Below, piece by piece: positions 45,166 to 57,050 of a stretch of DNA of 64,000 nt (positions are counted from its first letter, which is position 1; each line of letters begins with the position of its first letter). Under the pieces are notes generated by a model. That model was given only the letters and a program-made list of their open reading frames with translations. It did no database searches and had not been told where the DNA came from. The stretch covers positions 33,410,731-33,474,730 of the forward strand of contig JARWIR010000010.1 in assembly GCA_029959085.1 (NCBI GenBank). The letters run 5' to 3'. The translations under genes and the position numbers were made by a program. This stretch comes from Nemophila menziesii (taxonomy: Eukaryota; Streptophyta; Magnoliopsida; Boraginales; Hydrophyllaceae).

Positions 45166-47195
45166 ATAATATACAAGGATTATGATAGAATTTGTCCAAC
45201 TCTGTATGTAGGATCTTCTTTTGCAACATTTTTTTCATTTTGGATGTATAACCATTTTGAAATGAAAAGTTTACTTACATTATTTCACTTGCATTATTTC
45301 ATAGAAATTATCATACTATTTATAGCCTAAGCTAACTTAATTAACAGGACACATCTGAACAATCCTTGACTGAACATTACAGGCATTATATATATCATAT
45401 ATTAGAATCTATCAGCCGTGAATACAATAGGTTGAGCGTCGTTATTTCTTCTCTCCGGAAATGCGCCCCCTCCTAATAGCTTCCTTCAGCTACAAACAAA
45501 TAAGAGTAACACTAATTACAAAAAATATAGTACTATTATGAAAATAATCACCAAGCTCAAGTGATTACTGTAATTAATCAAACCAAAATAAAATATGGAA
45601 TATTGAAGGTTAAAAGATTGATGAAGCATCTTACATATCATGTATAGGTATAATAATTTACACTTTTTCAAGTAGACTCACTACTTTCCCCCATCTTCTC
45701 ATCTTCTCAAATGCAGATTCCCCATCATTCTATACATACATATACATACATACACTTCATTTTCGTCAATTCCATAATATTTTTTGAGTTAGGAGAAAAA
45801 ATCACACCTATACATACCCCAAGCAACATATCATTCCTCGCTAGTAGCACTAGATTGATTCGCTTGAGACTCGATGCCTATTCAAGAATTATTTAAAAAA
45901 TTAATTTAACAATGAAAAATGGACTGCTACACAAGAAACAATAACAAGAAGTTTTGGATTTACAGAATATACCCCAAATATTCTTGAGAAAGAAGGTGAG
46001 TTCTGAGTGTGACGGCTGTGAGAAGTTCGTTATGCGAAGGCTGGAGGAGTTTATATCTGAGTACCTGCAGAAAGAATGAAAATCTCTTATTCAGCAAAAA
46101 GAATAAAAATCTCTCCCGTAATTCATAGCCATTTCCTCAACAATCAAAGATTTTACAACTCCTGTATCAACACATCAATCCTGATACAACAGATGGAATG
46201 GAAGCTTTGTAAGTAAATGAATTCGGAATCTAGTAAATACAGAGCAAATACGAAAAGTGTACAGCATAACAAAAAGTCAAATACCATATGTTAAAGAAGT
46301 GAAATGAATCAATTTAATTGAACAAAAATATCAGTTCAGAAAGAAAATCTCTATGAAAATAAAGAATATACTTACAGGGACCAATTGTGCAATTAATACT
46401 GGTAGAGATCAAACTAGAGTAGGAGAAATACATATTGCTAGATAGAGGGCGGATGACAGAAGGTCGGCTTGTTTTATTGCTGAGAGAGGCTTGGTGGGTT
46501 GCGGCCGTCTAATGGTGCACTTCGGCGGCGGTGGTGTAGTGAAGGAGGAACAGCTTGATGAAGTTGTAATTGGTCAATTAGTGACCGTTGTTTCCTTGTG
46601 AGGCATGTTGAAGGTGGGATATAATTTCAGATCTAAAAGCTTGAGCTTATACAATTACTCTTTATGCTTACACCATAAAAGGGTGAAATCTTACATTACT
46701 CAAAACAATACTAAATCTAGATTTACGAAAGAAAGAAAGTATTGGGTCTTTGATAATGTTTCCTATTTACTTTTGAACTATTTTACGAGACAAAAAATGA
46801 GAAGAATATCTTACCCGTATCTGAGCCCTTTCTTCTCTTACACTTACACTTACTTGATGTGCAAAGGTTGTAAATTGCTAAACAGAAGTTGTCGTTTGAT
46901 TTGGTAATTAATCTGTTGAAACTGAAATCTGATCTGTTTTTTGGTTTCTGGTGTTGTTCATACGAGAGAGAAGAGGGATGGTAGGAGAGATAACAGTGAG
47001 ATATACCAAAATGAATTTCATCAGTTACCTAATAGAAATGGAGAGAGAAAACTAATCGTGTCATGTATTACTGACCAAAGGAGAGAGAAAATTACCCACT
47101 GGTTGGGTTAGAAACTAGACAATTAGGCTTTAGTTGGCACCAGGCCTTATATCCGAATGTTGGGTGCTTACTAGACCTTTATAATTAATTCCCCC
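45166..47195. other. Right interior of the Mutator-like element
   Basis: No confirmed gene. On the minus strand, 45495-45450 looks like a terminal exon (TTTGTAG acceptor, then LKEAIRRGRISGEKK and a stop). The stretch at about 46060-45985 may be another exon (GCAG acceptor, open reading). A GC-rich block at 46440-46560 mirrors the one at the left end. Captured fragments are possible. Confidence 0.25.
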
Positions 47196-47256
47196 TTATT
47201 TTATTAGTAGTATGGGTACATTTTATTTTATATTATTTTTGAAATTGGACATATGC

Positions 47257-47808
47257 TTTTTTTTTTTGTTCAAACATAATTATATATTAAAATAAATATT
47301 CACATGAAACCAAATCTGAAGTATTTAACAACATACACGTAAATAAAATCTAAAATAATACATAATGAAAACTAAGTAACAACACATCCTAGGTGCACCT
47401 TGCTCCTTTATCAAATCCACCTGAAAGCTACCAAGAACCTTTTCTACGAGCCAAACCAAACTGAAACCAACAAACGTATCGAAACCAAAGAACCATGCCC
47501 AAGTGGCAGCCACCGAGATGAAGTTGGAAAATTCTTTAGAACAAAGTCACGAGCTAATCTAAACCTCCAAACAATATCACCACAATAAAGGGTAAGGGAA
47601 ACGGCCGAGGAAAGGCGTAACTCTCTAGATGACACAAAGACGACAAGCGCGGATAAAATCTCAGATGATATGTCACGGTAACACCAGAAAAGGAAAATCA
47701 AGCGAATACTTAGTTCGTTCATCAATCCCTAACTAACACATTTGGCCAAGCTAACCATACATGAGACACCCGAACAAAATGAAACTTGTGCGAACGGCAA
47801 ATACCCAA
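47257..47808 (-). mobile_element. Retroposed sequence with poly(A) and TSD ACATATGC
   Basis: The minus strand ends in an A-run (47267-47257). The direct repeat ACATATGC followed by Ts occurs at 47249-47256 and 47809-47816. The ~550-bp insert has even base composition and open minus-strand frames of up to 93 codons, but I recognise no domain. It may be a 5'-truncated LINE, a SINE or a processed copy of a host transcript. Confidence 0.6.
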
Positions 47809-47816
47809 ACATATGC

Positions 47817-48706
47817 TTTTTCTTTAACCTTGGACAAAAGTTGTATAATACTCATCTCCTCTTAAAATACAACCGTATCATCTTTGTCTAATTACTCTTA
47901 TTCGTAATCCTTCAATTTGTAATATTATAAAAAGTATTACTTTGTAGCTGAAAAGTGTTTACCTATCTTTCTTTTGTTAAGAGGGATATAAAGTTTGTAA
48001 CTGATTGGGTAGCCAAGCATAAGTTCAGTGGCAAAATATTTTGTTCACGTTTAGACAACTCAACTAACTTACTTACTTAAAGTAGATGCTCAGTTTTCGA
48101 GCATTGGGTGATTTTTTATAATATTTGCTATTAATGGAATGAATTTGGAAAAAAACTTTGATAAGATTCGATCATAAATGGACTGCTCTAGATTATAAGT
48201 TCCCTATATTATATAAATAATCTATATTTTATTATATATAATAAATATTAATTCAAAAATTGGAGAAAATGAATACTTAAAGAATAAGGAAGACCGACAT
48301 AATATTATAAATATGTTATCTTTTTTAATCTATATCAATACACTATTAGAATAGAAAAAAAACATGAACCTTTTTATTTTGGTTAGCTAAACATAAATCC
48401 TTTTCTTTTCTCGCTCTCAAACACAAATCAAGAAAAAAAAATGTGATCACGTAGTTGCTTCTGGTATATAATTTTTTGTCATTTTTTCTTTTTGGTCAAT
48501 AGCAAATCTTATAAATAAAGAAAGAGAGTTAAGTTACAAGATATCAGCCGATCCCAATTTTATTCTCAATTCTTCCAAGCATCATGGTCCGTTCAAGGAT
48601 AAGAAACGATGACCAAATATATGGAATGACGTTACATCTAAAACTTCTGGCTGGTAAGACATATTCCTCATTTCTATTTTTAGATACAATCCTATCGTCT
48701 TCCAAG
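47817..48706. other. Intergenic, AT-rich
   Basis: I see no gene, RNA or clear repeat in this stretch. Confidence 0.4.
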
Positions 48707-50040
48707 GTGTGATAAAATAACCTAACAAATACACACCTTTAGAGAGTTAATTAACCGCAATGTGCAGATCATTGACAAGTAATAAAAGTAAGTATTAAAA
48801 AGTATCGTTTTCACAAGGACTACGATGGTTAGTTCTTATGATGCATTCTCGTAAAGTGTACCGTAATGAATTGCTTAACTGTAAAGTAAAATATATTTGT
48901 TTTTGTTTTTGATTAAGGACTAAAGATTGGATAAAAGTAAATTAAACTAAGGTATCGTTTGTTTTTTTAAGTAATAAGTGTTGAATGTTGAATGAACAGC
49001 TGAATATGACTTATTCTGTTAAGAGGCAGTGTCTGAATGATTAAGACTTTGTTTGAAATCTTAATGAAACAGACCCGTTAAGAGCCATTCAGATTTGAAT
49101 TGGATAGGAAAATCAAACAGTCTTATTGATCCAGTGTCTTAATGAACCAGATTAAGATCTCATTAAGTGCAAACAAACACCCCTTAAGATGATGATTAAA
49201 CAAAATAACTAAGAATGTAAATTATTAAGAAATGAGATGAGAATATATCTTGAGAACTCACAAGTAATCCCCACTAGTACTATTCTATATTTTATTGTTT
49301 AAGGGTGAATTGGTAATTATGAAATAGTCGAGATTCTATCTTCTTCCTAACTCCCCTCAAGGTAGCTTAGGAAGTTACTTCAACACTACTAGGGAACTTG
49401 GGTGAGGTGACACTACGCAATGATCGGTACTAAAAATTCTTTAACCCTATTAACTGTCCAACTAGTCAATCTCGTCAGAATTACTAACGCACACCAGAGA
49501 CGATTATGTATTATTTCTATAACCGAACAATCCTTCAGGGTGACAATTCTAATTACTAAGGGCTGTTTATACTTGGCCAGAGTAAAGGGTTGAATTATAT
49601 GGAAAATACATAAGCAAAGCATTTAATTTTAACAACCCAATTAAATATGTAATACTAATTTCAATAAATGTAATATAAAATCAAAGGATAAAAGTACAAG
49701 AATCATATTTAGGACAAGAAACTAATACTAGATTACCAAAAGATTAATGGTGGAATGGTGTAGAAGTTGTGTAGTAGGGCTCCAACTTATATTCTTCTCC
49801 TTCCCAAGCATACTATTCTCTCTCTCTCTCTCTCTCTCTCATGAATAAAACTGATAAAAACTAATATATAAAGGTCCAATTACGTGTATATATATGATTT
49901 AGTTTGTAAATAGTATTACATGAAACTTGCTAGGTAGTTTCTTTGGGATTATTACTTACGTTATTCATTCTTTTTTCCTTTAAGCTTACTTGACTTAGCT
50001 AATATATAAAGACTTCGTTATTTTTCTTATTTCTTACTGT
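48707..50040 (-). repeat. Gypsy LTR remnant, minus orientation
   Basis: The left end, GGTGTGATAAAATAACC, resembles the LTR end at 7016 (GGTGTGATAAAAATAAG). TAATTAGAATTGTCACCCTGAAGG (read on the minus strand) and the block around 49741-49840 have reverse-complement counterparts in the LTR that starts at 50073. A (CT)n microsatellite lies at 49816-49840. The expected GGAGACATCA right end is missing, so the copy is truncated. Confidence 0.6.
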
Positions 50041-50072
50041 GTCGAGACGACACAAATTTGAGTTGGGGGTTT

Positions 50073-51312
50073 TGATGTCTCCATATTTGTGATAGAATAA
50101 TCTAATCACGAGATATTATTTTAGGTTCATTGTGTGCTTAGTTGATGGATTTTTCCCCATTGTATGATAATTTCTTGTTTCTTGTCTAGTTTTTGAGTTT
50201 TGCTACTTTCAGACATTTTTCGGTGTAATTTGTGTGTTAAGTGTGAATATTTTAGGTACAAGGATGATATTAGATTCCGAATCATAGATATGAAGTCGAG
50301 GAAATAAGATCAAACTGAAAGCAAGAGTTAAAGGATAAGAAGCCATTTTTATAAAGTGCAAGAGTTGCCAACCAGATTTAGAAAGTGAATTGTTCTTGAT
50401 GCCACACGATATTGACAAAGAATTTGAAGGATACCTTTGATATCCAGCTAGGACTCTAAGTTAGGAACACGTGCCCGGCTGCCCGCTGGCGGTTTGTGAT
50501 TTGTAGTTGTAATAAAAAGTTATTAATTTCGCAGCTGGCATGACTTGAACAATCCACTCTTAAGAGGAAACATTTTTGAGTTGGACAAGGTCATTTTATA
50601 TGAAGAACACGAATCAAGAGACTACAGAGTATTTGACTTTAGAAACATGTCCTTGCTTAGTTTTATTTAGAAATTTCCACTAGAGAGGGAGAGAGAGAAA
50701 GAGAGGAGGAATCAAAAGAAGTTGGAGCATCACAACAACACTTCTACATCATTCCACCACTACCATTAAAGTTAACCGTATTAGATTCTTATCTTAACTA
50801 TGTTTCTAATCCTTTTACTATTTAGTTTTCTATTTGTATTTATGAACTAGTCATCCCATAACTTGGGTTTGCACTATGTATAACCCTTGATTACTATTTT
50901 GTTATTCAATTTTATTTAGGATTGATTATAATTAAATTAAGGGATTTATTTATGTAATTTTATTGTGTATTTGTCATTAATTTTAGCCATAGCTCTGGCC
51001 AAGTATAGAACTGGCCTTAGTAATTAAGATTGTCACCCTGAAAAGAGTCAACAACTATTATCTTTACATATATGACTCTTCGACTAGAAAATGTTCATTA
51101 ACCTCATATGAGATATTATCTACACAATTCATGATCTACCCAACCCATCTAGAATGGAAACCAAGTTTAATAAATAAAGTCTCAAGAAACTCTACTCGTC
51201 TCTTTCATTAGATTTAAATATATCTGTTTTAACTGTCAGCGCGATATATTTTGAACTTTCTTATCGACTTAAAAGGATGCCACACTTTATACGCTAATAA
51301 AATATTACTGTG
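50073..51312 (+). repeat. Gypsy LTR remnant, plus orientation, with upstream polypurine tract
   Basis: It begins TGATGTCTCCATA, preceded at 50057-50070 by TTTGAGTTGGGGGT, the arrangement of a 3' LTR after its polypurine tract. It continues with a GA-rich block (50685-50710) and GATTGTCACCCTGAA (about 51030), and has lost its 3' end. It faces away from the LTR at 48707-50040, so the two form an inverted pair. Confidence 0.6.
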
Positions 51313-51734
51313 ACAACCATTAGGGCTAGCTCGATGGCCAAGACCTTGTCTCTCAACCAAGGTACAAAGTTTGACTCCCCAGGCTTGTTATTTCTTGAGC
51401 CCTTAAAGGGGGTAATGCAAGAGCTGCAAGGTTCGAGTCCCCTTCCTGAACATGGGTAACCTAGTTCTGATTAAGTGGGAATATGCATGAGGAGGCGGTG
51501 AATATGCACGAGGAGGCGTCATGTGTAACCTAGTTCTGATTAAGTGGGGGTAATGCAAGAGGTGCATGGTTCGAGTCCTCTCCCTGAACATGGGTAACCT
51601 AGTTCTGATTAAGTGGGAATATGCATGAGGAGACGTCATAGGTAACCTAGTTCTGATTAAGTGGGGATATGCATAAAGAGGCGTGTATATTTCTTATAGA
51701 ATTAATCGTGGTGCGCGTAAACTGGCCCTAAAAA
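51313..51734 (+). mobile_element. SINE with internal tandem copies
   Basis: Flanked by a 12-bp TSD AAATATTACTGT (51301-51312 and 51735-51746), with an A-run at its 3' end. An A-box-like TAGCTCGATGGC (51325) and B-box-like GGTTCGAGTCCCC (51430) show a tRNA-derived Pol III promoter. The tail AATCGTGGTGCGCGTAAACTGGCCC is of Au-SINE type. The module GTAACCTAGTTCTGATTAAGTGG occurs four times, expanding the element to about 420 bp, roughly double the other SINE here. Confidence 0.8.
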
Positions 51735-51879
51735 AAATATTACTGTAACTATTCATCATAAGTTGTATGTAGCCCTTGAAATAAAAATCATAGCTATAAA
51801 CTTTTTGCAATTTATAAGGCTTGATGAGCCCAACTTTTTCAAGTTTTCCCGATTTTATTTTGGACCCAATATCTTACCA

Positions 51880-52703
51880 TGTATTCGTATAAGGCGGTGA
51901 AGTAAAAAATCTCATTTAAGGCGGTGAAGTAAAAAATAAAAGCTCTTTAACAAAAAATAAATAAAATCTCAACTCATCTTTTTTCACGCCGTCCCTTTTC
52001 ACCCCACGCCACCCTCTCGCGGCCACTTTCCGATCCTACGCCTTTGTAACCACCGCCATCACGCCCTACGTAAATCATTCTCCACCACCAACAAAACCGC
52101 TACACTATCAACAAGAGGATACTCTCCAAACCCCAATTTAAGGTAAGGAAAAGTCATAGAATTTCAATTGAAACCCTAAAAAAACATAATAATTTTTTTG
52201 CTTTCAATTTTTTACTGGAATCTTACCTTCAAACGATTCTCTTCACTTTCCTATTTTCTCTATATTTCCTACACATCTTAATTCTTCTTCTGTTTTTTTT
52301 TTAATTTTTTTTCGTATATTCATACCCAAATCTATTAACGTTCAAAGTACTTGAGTTTTTTGTCGTTTATTTCCTGATTCAGTGAGCATAGCGTATGAAA
52401 AGGCCCATAGTTCAATTAGGCATATCTGTTAGAGTATGATTTTTGACCCCAAACTTGACGTTTTGAACTTTGTTTGCAGATTTGTTTGAGATTGTGTAAA
52501 AGCTTCGAAGAACGTGTGGAAAGAGAAGAATTGAGTAATCCTTCACCAGTAATTTTCCGATATTCATTCAGGTTAGATCTAAACCTTGATTTTAATTATT
52601 GAATTAGTAAATCTGTGTATTTCCAGTATAATTAAATTGACTTATTTGAATAATCAATCACATAACTGAACATATGGTAATAAATTTTGAAGCAGGAGAT
52701 AAA
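51880..52703 (+). promoter_or_regulatory. BUD13 upstream region and 5' UTR exons
   Basis: A short tandem AAGGCGGTGAAGTAAAAAAT lies at 51891-51945. A likely first noncoding exon ends at a GTAAGG donor near 52142. A second is bounded by TGTTTGCAG (near 52480) and CAG|GTTAGA (near 52571). The third acceptor, GAAGCAG (52689-52695), lies eight bases before the start codon. These noncoding exons are inferred from splice signals only. Confidence 0.45.
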
Positions 52704-55230
52704 ATGGTGGTTGAATCATCATCTTCTTCACTGAAAGAATACCTAAAAAGATACGAAAGTAATAACGTTGAAGATGAGAAAAAAAAGAAAAAGAGAAAGA
52801 AAAAGGCTAGAGCTGATACTAATGGAGTAATTCTTGTTGATGAAGATCCCACGTGGCAAAAACAAGTAAACATTGAGGAAGAATTACATAATTCTTCAGG
52901 TAATTAACATTTAACACTTTCAACAAAACAATATAATTAACATTTTTTATTAACTAACAATCTTATACACAGATGAAGAGAAGCCACAAATTGATGAAGA
53001 TATTGAAGTGAAGCGTATGAAAAGACTTGAAGAATTAAAAGCAAAACGTCCTTTTGGAGTTATATCTGAAGATGGAAGTGGTTGGATTCCTGTTTCGAAT
53101 ACTGACGTGGCGGATGCTGATGTGGCGGATGGTGACCTGTCACCTCCACGTAAGCGTAGGACCCGCAATGATACACCTTCACCACGTGGTAGTGATTCAG
53201 GTGATCTTTCACCACCAAGGAAAAGTAGAGATAGAGATCTTTCACCACCAAGGAAAAACAGAGATAGAGATCTTTCACCTCCAAGGAAAAGTAGAGATCT
53301 TTCTCCTCCTAGAAGAAAGGCTAAAACTGGTTTAGTTACTGGTAGAGATGTTAAAGAAGAAGTTAATCATTTGAAGATGGAGGAATTAGAGAGGTAATTC
53401 TTAAATTTTTGTACCCTTTTTACCCTTTCAACTTTATCTGTTGTGATTTACCCATATAGGTCTAGGAAATAATGTATTAGTAGCTTATGGCCCCCAATTT
53501 TTTTCAGAATCTCCCCTTGGCCCTCCCCAATTTGTAAAAATTATTCTTATTAGGTTTTTTGTATGATTTTATTTTGTATAATATAGAGATTATAGCGTAG
53601 TTAGTTAACAAAATAAATAAATCTAGACCCATAGTGCAATTTTCATATAATATAGGGACCTATACTGCAGTTTTTGCTTAATTATTGAGATAAACTGCAA
53701 TTAAGTCTAAAAAAAATATTGGGATCCATAGTGAAGTTTTTATATAATATAGGGACTCATGGTGCAAATATTGCATAATTAGGAAGATACAGTGCAATTA
53801 AGTCTATAATAATATATTTGGACCAATGGTGCAATTTTTATATAATATAGCGACTTATTGTGCAATGTTTGCATAATTAGACAGATACAGTGCTATTAAG
53901 TTTAAAAATATATATCCTGACCCATAAGTGCAATTTTTATATAATTAGATAGATAAAGTGCAATTATGTCTAAGATAAAAAATCGGGACCTATAGTGCAA
54001 TTTCTTTATAAATGGTGACCTTTAACCTAATTTTTGCATAAGTAGGTGGATAAAGTGCAATTAAGTCTAACAGTTTCATAAAATATAGGGACCTGTAGTG
54101 CAATTTTTGCTTGATTAGGAAGATAAAGTGCAATTAAGTCTAAAAAAATAAATATTGGGACCTATTTTTTATATAATATAGGGACGTATATTGCAATTTT
54201 TGCATAATTAGGGCAATATACTGCAATTTTTGCATAATTAGGGCAATATACTGCAACTTTTTTTTGATGGGTAAAAACTCTTTAGACCTTTCATGAGTAA
54301 ATCTTGACCTTTTATGGGTATTAAATTTAATTCTGGACCTTTTTTTGTCATTATCTCTGTAATTGACCATAAAAATTCCAGAAAATAACGGATTAACCAT
54401 AAAAGGTCTCATAGTAATGCGTAAAAAAGTAAAATCTCATCAATATTTTACATACAAAAACTAGATGTTTAAATACCCATTAGAATCCAAATCTTTTATA
54501 GGCGTATTCTGTTACCTTTTATGAGCATTAAATCTAATTATTGACTTTTTTGGTAATAATTCTACAGGTTTAAAAAAATGGATCCATCAGAAAGTGGGAG
54601 AGGAGCAAAAGGAGTATACAGAGACAAAGCAACAGGAAAACGAATGACAGAAGAAGAGTTTCTAGAAGCAAAACAGAAATTAAAAGCAAACGATAAACCC
54701 AAAGAAATAAAAATTGAATGGGGAAAAGGTTTAGTACAAAAACGAGAAGCCGAAGAGAAACTAAAGGAAATTGAGCTCGAAAAAGAGAAACCATTTGCAC
54801 GAAGTAAAGATGATCCGGAGATTGATAAAATGTTGAAGGATCGAGTTAGATGGGGTGATCCAATGGCACATTTGGTTAAGAAGAAGGTTAATGAGGATGA
54901 GAAGTTGAAGGATTTTGGTGAAGATGAGAAGGTTAAGGAATCGGGGTTTGTTATACCGCAAGATGTGCCGAGTCATAGTTGGATTAAGAGACGGTTGGAT
55001 TGTCCGCCTAATCGGTATGGGATTAAACCTGGAAGGCATTGGGATGGTGTTGATCGGAGTAACGGTCAGTTTTTTTTTATTTTTTATTTTTTTTTAATTG
55101 TTTATTGTTTTGTTGAAAATGTGTTGTTGTTTTGTGTGTTGTAGGGACGGAGAAGACGTTTTTTAAGAGGCAGAATGAGAAACAAGCGACGGAGAGAGAA
55201 GCGTATATGTGGTCCGTTGAGGATATGTGA
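52704..55230 (+). CDS. BUD13: BUD13 homologue, pre-mRNA splicing factor (RES complex)
   Basis: Four coding exons, 52704-52899, 52973-53393, 54568-55064 and 55145-55230, give 399 residues with all frames joining. The N-terminus has SSLKEYLKRYES, a Lys-rich nuclear-type stretch and VDEDPTWQKQ. The middle (about 119-170) repeats DLSPPRK five times. The C-terminal BUD13 domain has SGRGAKGVYRDKATGKRM, PFARSKDDPEID, PSHSWIKRRLDCPPNRYGIKPGRHWDGVDRSNG and the ending EAYMWSVEDM. In yeast and animals BUD13 works with Pml1/SNIP1 and Snu17/RBMX2 in the RES complex. This complex aids splicing and nuclear retention of unspliced RNA. Intron 2 of the coding region is long (1174 bp) and repeat-filled. The protein is shorter than the Arabidopsis form, mainly in the SPPRK region. 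Confidence 0.94.
53620..54255. repeat. ~97-bp tandem array in a BUD13 intron
   Basis: Units of about 97 bp (some near 70 bp) begin at about 53702, 53799, 53897, 53965, 54062 and 54135. Each holds ATATAGGGACCTATAGTGCAA, TTGCATAATTAG and AGTGCAATTAAGTCTAA. The GGGAC..TGCAATTAA core is the same as the right end of the MITE at 58337-58495, which suggests an origin from MITE ends. Confidence 0.8.
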
Positions 55231-55959
55231 AGGAACGAAGGGAGGTGTCTTTTTCATTTTGTTATATTCCATCTTATTATGATTACTGATGAAGTTTAAT
55301 TTGTAGTGGATGAAGTTTACTTTGAATTCATTGAGGAAATTTAAATTGGTGATATTGAAGTAGATTATATGATATGTCAACATGTGTATATTTTTAGATT
55401 TTTTTTTTTTATGTTTTTGTGGATATGTCTTTTCTGACCTGGATATGACCAAAAATTTGTTATGTCTAATTTGTCCGTAGCATAGTGTATTAGCTTTAAG
55501 AGACTTAAAATTTCATGGGATAGGATTGATCTTGTCCTGAATCGTCTACCTTTTATAAATCTTGAAAAGTGGCGATCAACCACTTACTGTTGCACTAGCG
55601 ATTCTTGAAAGTTTTTTATAAATTAGGTTCAAGATTAGGCAATAACACTTCATTAATAAAAATATAGTGGTCATAGTAATAAAAATGCTTAATTGCACTA
55701 GCGGTTCTTGTGGTTTTTTGTTAAGTATACCAAGCCATGTAGTTGAAATTAACATGGGATGGGATAAGTTATTAGAGAATCTTTGTCCAAAATTTTGCCA
55801 AGAAGTTTGTGGTACACGAGTATCATGGGATAAGTTCATCATCTTTCAAAATAACTATCCAAAATCATAGATTCGCAATATGTATTAAGCGTTAGTTAAT
55901 CGTGTAATAATTGATAAAATTTATTATCGGTAAGGGTATCTACACATAAATAACCATGT

Positions 55960-57050
55960 CATTTTTACCAATATTTTGAAGATTTATCTTTGGATGTCAA
56001 ATTGTGACAAAACCGCACATGGTCATGAGCTAGTATCCTGGAAGGACGCGACTTTCTCCGACAATAAGGTTGTTTTAGATTGGTAGTGGGAAACAATTAA
56101 CATTTGGAATCATCGATGGTTGGACTCATCATTGTACCTGGAGAATCTGATGAATTTGGACGTGAATTTCGTCTTGCAACTCATGCGGGAGGAGGATGAT
56201 ACATGGAATACGGAGATTCTGGACAACTTGTTTCCAAGACAATGGTGTCCTCGATTGTCCAAGTGCCGATTTTGCAACAGGGTCATCCATATCGGTTTAT
56301 TTGGTCTCATTCAAAGACAGGGGAATATACAACAAAAACAGGCTACAAGTGCTGACAAAGCAAGAAGTTATTTAGACTCCACAATCTACTGCGCCTTTGG
56401 ACATGACAACTCCGGATTTATGATTTATCGTGTGGTTATTGAATGTTCCGACCAAGGTTAGGATTTTTGTATGGAAAGGGTGCAAAAATGCATTACCGAC
56501 ATGACAAAACCTCAAAAAGCGAAAACGTGTTAAGATTAATAAATGCAATTGGTGTCAGGATACACCGAATTCAGTGACACATCTTCACCTTTGTTTTCCA
56601 TTGGTCGGCAAATTTGGGCGGGGTCCATACCCAAATCCTGATTGTCCGTCTGTCTCTTCTCTCTCTGGTAAATGGTTTATGGGCGTTGTTAAATCCATAT
56701 GAGTAGGGGGCTGGCCTACTAATGTTAATGTTATTAGGGCCTATGTGCTAATAATGCTTTGGAGCATTTGAAAGATAAAGATGCGTCCGCTTCTAGAGAA
56801 AGGAGATATAGATATCGAAATGGTCATTGCTCTTACAGACAAGACAACGAGGGAACAATTTGGGAATGGCTGGATGGGTCAGGTTGAACCGAATATTTCG
56901 GTTCTGGATACATATCAAATTTCAGAAATTAAGGTCAACTATTCTAGTGTGATTTTATGTATGTCAGCTATTGAAGGGCAAGCGTGAGCAATGCTGACTC
57001 ATTATTAGGAGGGAGAAATAGAAATTCTCTGATAACCTTGAGAATCTGTC
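55960..57050 (+). pseudogene. LINE remnant: RT C-terminal region and zf-RVT
   Basis: Plus-strand reading gives WNHRWLDSSLYLENL, LMREEDDTWNTEILDNLF (56120-56240), then GLFGLIQRQGNIQQKQATSA. Around 56468-56590 a zinc-binding region follows (IFVWKGCKNALPT..C..C..H). Frameshifts and stops are frequent. It belongs to the same broad LINE type as the copy at 19.8-21.6 kb. The flanks 55231-55960 and 57051-57668 hold no gene. The former has two GTTGCACTAGCG / ATTGCACTAGCGGTTCTTG segments that look like MITE ends. Confidence 0.7.

Larger units (their letters stand above)
38597..47195. mobile_element. Large Mutator-like element, non-autonomous, 8.6 kb
   Basis: A 9-bp TSD TTATTTTAT at 38588-38596 and 47196-47204 flanks diverged terminal inverted repeats of about 80 bp. 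The left end is GAGGAAATATCAAAAACAGG and the right end, reverse complemented, is GGGGGAATTAATTATAAAGG. Both continue with AACATT.....TAAGGCCTG and AAGCCTAA/AAGGCCTAA. A 9-bp TSD and such TIRs fit Mutator-like elements. I find no transposase. The interior has exon-like fragments at each side and a long palindromic satellite in the middle. The TIRs are eroded, so the element is old or the TSD match could be partly chance. Confidence 0.65.
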
